64,000 bases of DNA from Olsenella intestinalis (GTDB lineage: Bacteria; Actinomycetota; Coriobacteriia; Coriobacteriales; Atopobiaceae), in contig NZ_JALGRK010000001.1 of NCBI RefSeq assembly GCF_023276655.1, forward strand, positions 825,501 through 889,500, written 5' to 3'. The notes under the pieces were generated by a model. It saw only the letters and a list, made by a program, of their open reading frames with translations, was not told the origin of the DNA and searched no databases. How positions within the stretch are numbered: position 1 is the first letter of the stretch; the number at the start of each line of letters is the position of its first letter. Below, in pieces: positions 7,237-15,900 of this stretch. A program made the position numbers and the translations under genes.

Positions 7237-8828
7237 AGTTCAAGTACGCCGCCCGCGACCTCTGGTTCGAGCCCGCGGGCACCGGTGCGCAGGAGGGCGA
7301 CCACGTCATCTGCGACACCGAGCGCGGCCAGGAGATCGGCCTCGCCACCTCTGACGCGGTCGAGATGAGCCGAGAAGAGCTCGCCCACGCGATCGGCGAC
7401 GTGAACCGGCTCAAGCAGGTCGTGCGCGTCGCGACCGACAAGGACCTCGAGCGCGCCGAGATGCTCGCCGGCCGAGCCGACGACGCGTTCCCCACCTTCC
7501 GCAACCTCGTGCACGAGTCCGGCCTCGACATGAAGCCCGTCGGCGTCGAGTACCTCTTCGGCGGCGGCAAGGTCGTCTGCTACTTCTCGGCCGAGGAGCG
7601 CGTCGACTTCCGCCAGCTCGTGCGCGACCTCTCGCGCGAGCTGCACGAGCGCATCGACATGCGCCAGATCGGCGTGCGCGAGGAGGCCGCGATCGTGGGC
7701 GGCTTCGCGCACTGCGGCCAGGAGCTGTGCTGCGCGCGCTTCGGCCACCAGTTCGAGCCGGTCTCGATCCGCATGGCCAAGGAGCAGGACCTGCCCCTCA
7801 ACTCGACCAAGATCTCGGGCGCGTGCGGCCGCCTCATGTGCTGCCTGCGCTACGAGTTCGAGGCGTACCGCGACTTCAAGCAGCGCGCGCCCAAGCGCAA
7901 CGCCGTGATCGAGACGCCGCTCGGCAAGGCCAAGATCGTCGAGTACGACACCCCCAAGGAGCAGATCTGCCTGCGCCTCGAGAACGGCAAGCAGGTCCGC
8001 GTGCCGCTCTCCGGCATGGAGGCCTCCGAGGCCGCGCACAAGAAGAGCGAGGAGCTGGGCTGCGCCTGCCGCCCCGACACGGTGACCCGTGCCGCGCTCG
8101 AGCGCCTCGAGTCGCCCGACGTGCAGATGGCCCTCGCCGAGCTCGACCGCCAGATGGGCGTCATCCCCGACGAGACCTTCGACTCGTCCGACATCTTCGT
8201 CGACACCAAGCCGTCGCGCCGCCGCCGCTCGCGCAAGGGTGACGCCGCCGAGAAGAGCACGGGCTCCTCTCGCAAGGGGTCCGGCAAGGGCGGCTCCGCC
8301 GGCGGCAGCAACGGTGGCAACGGTGGCTCCGGCTCCGGCTCCGGCAATGGCTCCGGCAGCGGCTCGGGCGAGGGCTCGTCCACGCGCACGAGGCGCCGCC
8401 GCAAGAAGTCCTCTGGCGCGCAGGGCCAGGCCGGCCAGGGCCAGGGCCAGGGCGGCAACGGCGGCAACGGCGGCCAGTCCAAGGGCGACGGTCAGCAGAC
8501 GTCTCGTCGTCGCAGGCGCCACCACAGCGCTTCTGCCGAGGGCGGCTCCGAGCGCGCCCGCGCGGGCTCCGAGGGCAAGGCCCAGGGCCAGGGCGGCGAC
8601 AAGCCCAAGAGGCGCCGTCGCCCGGGTGACCACGGCGGCCAGCAGGCCCAGCAGCAGGGCGGTCGCCCCGCCCCCAAGGGAGAGGGCGCCGGGTCTGGCG
8701 AGGGCGGCGACAAGCCCAAGAGGCGCAGGCGCCATCGCGGCGGTCGTGGTCGCGGCAAGCGCGGCGGCGACGGCAACGGCGGCGGCTCGAACGGCGGCTC
8801 CGGCAACGGCGGGGGCGCGAGCGAGTAG
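7215..8828 (+). CDS. ricT: RicT/YaaT PSP1-domain protein with a long basic Gly-rich tail
   Basis: 537 residues. The first ~310 are the PSP1/RicT core, with the family cysteines HCGQELCC (about residues 175-182) and ACGRLMCC (about 203-210). In Bacillus subtilis the related RicT works with RicA and RicF in an iron-sulfur complex that steers RNase Y mRNA processing. From about residue 335 the protein becomes a Ser/Gly/Gln/Arg-rich low-complexity tail with repeated RRRR clusters and RGG-like ends, roughly 200 residues that the Bacillus protein lacks. Synteny with holB supports the identity. The tail contains GAGAAGAGC at 8250-8258. Confidence 0.93.
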   Translation: MPTVISVKFKYAARDLWFEPAGTGAQEGDHVICDTERGQEIGLATSDAVEMSREELAHAIGDVNRLKQVVRVATDKDLERAEMLAGRADDAFPTFRNLVHESGLDMKPVGVEYLFGGGKVVCYFSAEERVDFRQLVRDLSRELHERIDMRQIGVREEAAIVGGFAHCGQELCCARFGHQFEPVSIRMAKEQDLPLNSTKISGACGRLMCCLRYEFEAYRDFKQRAPKRNAVIETPLGKAKIVEYDTPKEQICLRLENGKQVRVPLSGMEASEAAHKKSEELGCACRPDTVTRAALERLESPDVQMALAELDRQMGVIPDETFDSSDIFVDTKPSRRRRSRKGDAAEKSTGSSRKGSGKGGSAGGSNGGNGGSGSGSGNGSGSGSGEGSSTRTRRRRKKSSGAQGQAGQGQGQGGNGGNGGQSKGDGQQTSRRRRRHHSASAEGGSERARAGSEGKAQGQGGDKPKRRRRPGDHGGQQAQQQGGRPAPKGEGAGSGEGGDKPKRRRRHRGGRGRGKRGGDGNGGGSNGGSGNGGGASE

Positions 8829-8837
8829 CCAGCCAGG

Positions 8838-8858
8838 CGCAGGCTCTTCTCGCCTGCG
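8838..8858. repeat. Hairpin with GCTCTTCTC in the loop, copy 2
   Basis: Stem CGCAGGC / GCCTGCG around TCTTCTC, 10 bases after the ricT stop. Its inner 19 bases are identical to 2674-2692. No T-tract follows. It may be an RNA processing or termination structure, or one member of the repeated-word family described in the findings. Confidence 0.75.
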
Positions 8859-8894
8859 TGACATGAACTACGCGACATGAAGCGAACAGTGCGG

Positions 8895-8916
8895 GGCGGC
8901 GCCTTCGGGCGTCGCC
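8895..8916 (+). terminator. Probable terminator with TTCG tetraloop behind ricT
   Basis: Nine-base-pair stem GGCGGCGCC / GGCGTCGCC (one G-T wobble) closed by TTCG, 67 bases after ricT. The downstream T content is weak (TCGTTG). It probably ends the topA-tmk-holB-ricT transcript together with the hairpin at 8838. Confidence 0.55.
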
Positions 8917-9010
8917 TCGTTGCGTGCGGCGGGGCATGGCGGGGCGCGACGGGGTGTCGTGCGGCGTCGTGCGGCTTGTGCGGCTTGGCCGAATATTTGT
9001 CCGGCGAGCC

Positions 9011-9039
9011 TTCCATACTACGAACAAGTGTTCTATAAC
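9011..9039 (+). promoter_or_regulatory. SOS-type promoter with LexA box
   Basis: CGAACAAGTGTTCT (9021-9034) matches the actinobacterial LexA operator at all but the last base. It lies inside a readable promoter: -35-like TTCCAT at 9011-9016, a 17-base spacer, and -10 TATAAC at 9034-9039. LexA bound here would block RNA polymerase, so the small gene at 9083 is probably damage-inducible. Confidence 0.7.
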
Positions 9040-9082
9040 TGTGTTCTGGCGGGGGCGCTGGGCCCTCGCGTGGGGAGGTGGA

Positions 9083-9337
9083 ATGAACGGCCGGATGAGC
9101 AGGGTGAAGCATTACGTCGAGGTGGTATCCTCGACGGATGTGGAGGGGCACATGGTGCCCCTGGTGGTCGTGTGGGACGACGGCAGGCGGTTTGAGATCG
9201 ACCGCGTGCTCGACAGGCGCCAGGCCTGGTCGCCGCGGACGGGTGGCAAGGGCATGCGCTACACCATCTGCGTCGAGGGCCGCGCGACCTTTCTGTACTT
9301 CGAGGGGTCCCGCTGGTTCGTGGAGGCCCGCTACTAG
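9083..9337 (+). CDS. Small SOS-associated protein of unknown function
   Basis: 84 residues, compact and rich in beta-strand-like sequence (VVVWDDGRRFEIDRVLDRR, then YTICVEGR and LYFEGSRWFVE). The ATG at 9083 follows a strong GGGGAGGTGGA ribosome site; a second in-frame ATG lies four codons later. I recall very similar short proteins in Firmicutes and actinobacteria, often near SOS or DNA-polymerase-IV genes, but no function is known to me. The LexA box overlapping its promoter independently links it to DNA damage. No membrane segment or signal peptide. Confidence 0.8.
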   Translation: MNGRMSRVKHYVEVVSSTDVEGHMVPLVVVWDDGRRFEIDRVLDRRQAWSPRTGGKGMRYTICVEGRATFLYFEGSRWFVEARY

Positions 9338-9377
9338 CGCGTCGGCGCACACGCGTCGCGCGGCCGGGAGGGCGAAC

Positions 9378-9812
9378 ATGTTCGGGCTCAAGACCGAGGC
9401 GTGCTTCGACAGCGCGCACTTTCTGACGGACTACTTTGGCAAGTGCGAGAACCTGCACGGGCACCGCTGGCGCATGGTGGTCTACCTGCGCCAGGGGGAG
9501 CTGCGCGAGGAGGGCACGATGCGTGACATGGTGCTCGACTTCGGCGAGTTCAAGCGTCGCGTGCGCTCGCTTGCCGAGGAGTTCGACCACACCTTCCTGG
9601 TGGAGGAGGGCTCGCTCTCGGCGGCGACCGTCGAGGCGCTCGAGGGCGAGGGCTTCAGCCTCACGGTGCTGCCGTTTCGCACCACGGCGGAGAACCTCGC
9701 GCGCCACTTCTGCGAGCGCCTGCGCGAGGAGGGGCTTCCGGTCTCCCAGGTGGACGTCTACGAGACGCCGATGAACTGCGCGAGCTACTTCGCCGACGAC
9801 GCGCGCGCCTGA
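9378..9812 (+). CDS. queD: 6-carboxytetrahydropterin synthase QueD-like
   Basis: 144-residue PTPS/QueD-fold enzyme. Zinc-binding histidines are visible in DSAHFL (about residue 14) and NLHGHRW (about 29 and 31). The nucleophilic cysteine precedes them in GKCENLHGH, and FDHTFL is also conserved. QueD converts dihydroneopterin triphosphate to 6-carboxytetrahydropterin on the way to queuosine and other deazapurines. No queC, queE or queF is nearby, so the pathway must be completed elsewhere. The start at 9378 follows GGGAGG; it lies 40 bases behind the small SOS-type gene and might share its transcript. Confidence 0.88.
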   Translation: MFGLKTEACFDSAHFLTDYFGKCENLHGHRWRMVVYLRQGELREEGTMRDMVLDFGEFKRRVRSLAEEFDHTFLVEEGSLSAATVEALEGEGFSLTVLPFRTTAENLARHFCERLREEGLPVSQVDVYETPMNCASYFADDARA

Positions 9813-9885
9813 GTCACCCAACCCCGCGATCGGCCCGCATCTTAAGTTCCCGTCCGATGGGCGGCATGCTGCCTTTCGCTCGTCG

Positions 9886-9899
9886 ATGACGCATGTCAT
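9886..9899. promoter_or_regulatory. Short palindrome upstream of the large surface protein
   Basis: ATGAC-GCAT-GTCAT is a 5-bp-arm inverted repeat about 73 bases before the surface-protein start. TTTTGTTACTAGCAT follows (from 9910) and may include a -10 element. It is a possible operator, without family evidence. Confidence 0.3.
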
Positions 9900-9971
9900 C
9901 TGGACCCTTTTGTTACTAGCATGATGGGATACAGCGCTTCGCAATGCTGCCGTTCTTGCAAGGGGGGACAG

Positions 9972-12900
9972 ATGGGAAGACGGGTTTGGTTGGCGCCTCT
10001 GTTTGGCGCGTTGGTGACCCTGTTGGTCCTGGCGGTCGTTGCTCCGACCCAGGCGTGGGCCGAGAGCAAGAGCGTGGGGTACTACGACGGCTCGTGGAAC
10101 GGGTCCGCGTGCGAATGGACCTGGAAGACCGTCAATGCTGAGATTCTCGACGACATTGATTCAAGCCATTACACCCTGAATTCCGGCTGGTACGTCATGA
10201 CCGGCGACTGGGGCGATGGCGACAGGCCGACCGTGAGCGGCACGGTCAACATCATCATGGAAAACGGCTGCGATGTGCACCTCAGGGACGGCATCCATGT
10301 TCCTCCCGGAGCAACGCTGAACATCTATGGGCAGTCGGGTAACTACGGCAAGTTCAAGGTTGACAGGTCGAAGGCCGACACGGCTGCCATCGGCGGTGAC
10401 TCAAAGGAAAGCAGCGGCACCGTCAACATCTACGGCGGCGACATCAACGTCACGGGCGGTTCCCGCTCCAATCATGGCGGCGCCGGCATCGGCGGCGGCT
10501 GGCAGGGCAACGGCACCGTGAGGATCTATGGCGGTACTGTCAAGGCCGCTGGCGGCAACGAGGGCGCCGGCATTGGCGGCGGCAGCAACAAAGAGGGCAA
10601 CGACGGCACCGGCGGCGGCAGCAACGACATCAAGATCTATGGCGGCGTCGTCAATGCAAGCGGCTGGTACGGCGCCGGCATCGGCGGCGGCGAGTACGGC
10701 AAGGGCGGCAGCATACAGATATACGGCGGCGACGTCACGGCCGTTGGCGGTGCCGACGCGGCCGGCATTGGTGGCGGCGAGGAGCGCGACGGCGGCACCA
10801 TCACCATCTCCGGCGGCACGGTCAAGGCGACTGGCGGCTCTGTGACCAGCAAGGGCGGCGCTGGCATTGGTGGTGGCGGCAAGGGCGGAAGCGGCACGAT
10901 CGCCATTTCCGGCGGCACGGTAAGCGCCCTTGGCGGCGCCTTCGCATCAGGCATCGGCGGCGGCGACGAGGGCGAGGGCAACGGCATCACCATCAGTGGC
11001 GGCAACGTGACCGCCACGGCCAACACGCAAAGCTCCACCGGAGGTGGCGGCGCGGCCGGTATTGGCGGCGGCGACAAGGCCGCTGGCAAGAACATCACGA
11101 TCTCCGGTGGCACCGTGAGCGCCACCGGTGGCACGAAGCTCTCTGTTCTGGGCGGCGCCGGCATCGGCGGCGGCAGCAAGGGGAACGGCGAGAACATCAC
11201 CATCAGAGACAGCGCCAACATCACCAAGGCACAGGGCGCCGTTGACGCGGCCGGTATCGGCGGCGGAGACCAGGGCGAAGGCAAGAACATCAAGATCACC
11301 GGTGGCACCGTGAAGGCTCAAGGTGGCTCCGACAAGGACGGCGGCGGCGCCGGCATCGGCGGAGGCCAGAAGAAGGACGGCAATGTCGAGATCTCTGGCG
11401 GCAACGTCACGGCCACGGGCGGTGGCGACGGCGCCGGCATCGGCGGCGGCGAGGATGGCTCTGCCAACGTGCTCATCTCCGGTGGTACTGTCACGGCGAA
11501 TGGCGGCCGTTATGGCGCCGGCATCGGCGGCGGCCAGGATGGAGCGGGCGGCACCATCACGCTCACCGGAGGAACAATCAAGCCGACCGGTGGTGATGAG
11601 GCTGCCGGCATCGGCGGCGGTCAGGATGCCGAGAGCGCCGGAACGATCGTGATCAAGGGCAACGCGTGGGTTCGAGCGAATGGTGGTAAGGGCGGCGCTG
11701 GCATCGGTGGTGGACGCACCGGCGGAAGAAGCGGAACCATTCTCATAGAGGGCAACGCTCACGTCACGACTGACGGATGGGGCGGCGGAGCGGGCATTGG
11801 CTCCGGAGAATGGACGACCGGCCATACCGATGCGTACTACTCCGGTCAGGTTGGCATCACGATACAAGGCAATCCTTGGGTCAAGGCTTGGGGTGGCTAC
11901 GGTGGAGCGGGCATCGGCGGTGGCGAGACGGGGCCGTCTGGGCCCATTGTCATCAATGGAGGAACCATTATCACCATTGGTGGCAACAATGGTGGCCCGG
12001 GTATCGGATCTGGCGCCGGGTGTTATCACACGGGCGATACCTTCTACACGGTCAACGTCACGATCAATGGTGGCGATATCGTGGCAAGGGCGGGTGACAT
12101 GCTCGAAAGCAACGAGAAGAACGCTGAGCCTGGCGCCGCGATTGGCACGGGCGGCATCGAGCATGCGGCCAATTCCCTCAACATGACATACGAGTCTTAC
12201 TTCACGGGAAACATCTATCTCAACGGCGGAAGCATCAAGGCGTACTCGGCCGACCTGAGAAAGCGTCAGGGCATCAAGGAAGAGCATCGCAACGTCATTG
12301 GCACGACCAGTTCAGAAAATCGCGACTGGGAGAAGGGTGTCGTTCACTTCAGCGGAGCCACCGTGGACATGTATCCCGGGCCTGGCTCTGGCGGCGCCAT
12401 CAAGCAGATGGTCAGGGCAAGCGAGACCGACGAGGGTGGAATCCATCTCGAGGAAAAAGAGACCCAGTTCCAGCGCGTCACCTTTACTACGCACAACGAT
12501 GCCGATGACACCGTGCACGAGGCCAAGCTGGACTACCGCACCCTAGTGCTTACGGGTGCGGAGGAGATCGAGGAGTATGGCGACACGAAGCTCCTGCACA
12601 ACAAGTACAAGCACATACGAGTGGAGCCTGCCCACAAGCACAGCTTCACCTACACCACGGCCACGACCAACGAGCCTGGCGACACCATCATCGCCACGTG
12701 CAAGGGCGGCGAGGGCTGTGACCTCGACAACCCCGTGGACAACAAACAGGCAAAGCTGATCCTCAGCAAGCCACCCCACACGATGTACGACGACGGCAAG
12801 GACGCCGGGGTGATCGTCACCGACGAGCATCACATCGGCGACGCGGAGGTGGCCTACTACCTCGCGAATCCGGACGGCTCGAGGGCGAGCGCGGTGGACC

Positions 12901-15900
12901 CCGAGCAGCTGTACGAGATTCCTACGGCGCCAGGGCACTACTGGGCCGAGCTGACGCTCAGCGGCGAGGACGAGGAGAGCGCAGGCGCAGGAACCAACAC
13001 GGCGACGGCCCACGTGGTCTATACCGTGGCCAAGGCCAAGCCGAGCCTCGTCGACAATGCCGTCATAGACGAGGGCAACACGGCGAAGACAATCGACCTC
13101 TCGGCCAATGTCAAGAACGCGGGCGATGTCGTCACCTATGCGCTTGACGACCCAGACGGCTCTCTGGCCGCCAAGGGGTTCGTCGTGGAAGGCAGCGTCC
13201 TTAAGATTCCCGCCGCCTCTGCCACGGCCGCCAACCCCGACAGCGTCGTCGTCCACGTCGTCTCCTCGGCGGACGAGAACCACGACCCCCTGGACGGGCA
13301 GATCGTCGTGACGATAAACAAGAAGCCGCGTCCGACGATCACCCCCGACGAGGTGACGTACACCTATGGTGAAACGGGCAAGGGCGTCGATGCGCAGGCC
13401 ACGGGTGACGGAACCCATGAGACTGGCGCGATCAGCTATGCCGCCAAGAGCACGGTGGACGAATTCGCCACAGACACCGGCGGCGCTGGCGGCACCACGG
13501 GCGCGGACAGCGAGTGGAGCGAGAACGACATCATCAAGGTGAACAAGACCACCGGTATCCTCGAGGCAAAGGAGTTGGGGACCACCTACGTCACCGTCAC
13601 GGTGGCGGGGACCGACTTCTATGCGCCGACGGTCAAGGACGTAAAGGTGACGGTCACGGGAGCCCCGCTCGCGGGCGTGAGCGTACAGGGGTTTGAGGGC
13701 GTCTATGACGGAGCCACCCATGGCCTGAGCGTGACGGTGCCCGAAGGCGCCACCGCATACCTCTCCAGCATGGAGCTCACCAGTGACAACTACATGATCG
13801 ACGGCACTCCCGCGACCGATGAGTCTGCGGCCGAGCTGTTCAAGTACAGGGACGCGGGCACCTACACGGTGTACTACTTCGTGACGGCTCCCCATTACGA
13901 GCCGGTTGTGGGGTCCGCCGCCGTGACCATCAGCAAGAAGCCCATCAACGCATCCGCGTATGTCGAGGGCAAGTCCTATGACGGGATGACGGACGCGACG
14001 GTGAACGTCTCCGTGAACAGCTCTGATCTGGTTGAGGGAGACGAGGTTGAGGTCGCTGGTGTCACAGGCTTCTTCACCAACAAGGACGCCGGCGAGGACA
14101 AGCCGGTGGCCATTGATGCGAGCAAGGCCACGTTCTTTGGCGAGGGCGCGGAGAACTACGAGGTCACAATCCCGGCCTCTGCCACCGCCACGATCGAGAA
14201 GGCCTGGGCCCTCGTCATGGCCGACGACCTCTACGTGCCCATGGGCAGTCCCTTCCCCGAGCTCACGGCTACGGTCAATGCGCCCGTCCTGTGGGAGGAC
14301 ATCGAGTACGACCTCGCCTGCGACGCGAACATGGACAGTCCGGGCACGTACGAGATCGTCGCGACGGCGGATCCGACGAAGGGGGCCAACGTCAACTACG
14401 AGATCGTGTGCACCAACGGCACGCTCACCGTCACCAGGCCCATCGAGGTTACCGCCACGGGCTTCAACGGCCCCTTTGACAATGAGTTCCACGGCATTAC
14501 CGTGGACGTCAAGAACCCTGGCATTCCACCGCTTGATCCCTCCGTCATCGACAAGCTGACGCATGAGGATTGGCTTGGTCTTGCGCTGTGGGCGCAGTAT
14601 GCAGGCCTGGATGTCACGGTGCCCGAGGAGGATTGGACCGACGGCGAGTGGGCCATGTGGATCGAGTGGGCCAAGTCCGAGCTCAAGACGGCCGTGGAGA
14701 ACTTCAAACTGGCCGAGGTGTACTACGGTACCGAGGAGCTTACCGCCGAAAACTACAAGGACAAGGGCACCAGTATCAGCCCCACCTTCAAGGACGCAAG
14801 CACCAACGCCGTGTATTACTACGTCGTCTCGTTCGACGGCCAGACCCAGGCCGGCTCCCAGGATGTGGTGATCAACAAGGCCGACCCGACCGTCACCGCG
14901 CCGACACCGGTTGCGAACCTCAGGTACACCGGCAATCCCCAGACCCTCATCACGGCAGGCTCTGCCGTCGGTGGAACCATGGAGTACTCGCTCGACGGAG
15001 TGAACTGGTCCGGCGACCTGCCCTCCAAGACCGAGGTGGGCTCCTACGCCGTGCTCTACCGCGTGACAGGCGACGCCAACCACAACGACGTCGCGCCGAC
15101 GCCCGTCATCGGGACTATCGCGAAGGCGCTCGAGCCCGGCGTCGTCCTTGAGGACTGGACCTACGGCAGCCCTGCCAAGACCCCCGTGTTCAGCGACGGC
15201 GAGAACCCCATCACCACGGGCGTGACCTACTCCTACAAGGTGAAGGGCGCAGACGACTCCACGTACTCGTCCGAGCAACCTACCCAGGCGGGCGACTACA
15301 CCGTGCGTGCGGTCGTCCAGGCCTCGGGCACCGGATACGACGGCACGTACACGTCGGACTTCTCCGTCGCGCGCAAGCCCATCACCGCCACGGTGATCGC
15401 CGCCGACAAGGACTACGACGGAACTACCACAGCGACGCTTGTCGCCTACGTGGAGGACGAGGACGTCCTTGCGGGTGACAGCGTTACCATAGGTGTCGTA
15501 AGCGGCTCCTTCGCGGACGCCAACGCCGGCGATGTCAAGCAGGTCAACGTCGACCAGGGCAGCGCGGTCGTCTCCGGCAGGGGCTCGCAGAACTACGACG
15601 TGACGCTCCCCGAGACCACCGTGGGAACCATCAACAAGGTCTGGGCTGCGGTCTGGGCAGACGACGTCACCATCCAGATTGGACAGAGCGTGCCCGAGCC
15701 CTTTACGGCCCATGCGTACACACCGGTCAAGGGCGACGAGCTCGTCTACACGCTCAACTGCGACTACGAGCAGAAGGTGGGCGAGTACGAGATCGTGGTC
15801 GACCTCGACGAGTCCGTCGTCCCCAACTGCAACTACGACGTGGCCGTCATCCCCGGCAAGCTCACCATCACCAAGGCCGAGCTGACCGTCGTCGCGGAGT

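Noticed and set aside
8924-9082. N-terminal extension of the small SOS-type protein
   Set aside because: The frame is open upstream, but it runs through the promoter and SOS box and lacks a ribosome site; the ATG at 9083 follows GGGGAGG.
10470-12030. Regular repeats that could suggest a CRISPR array
   Set aside because: Repeats are in frame with a secreted protein, vary in length and sequence, code for GIGGG units, and have no leader or cas genes.
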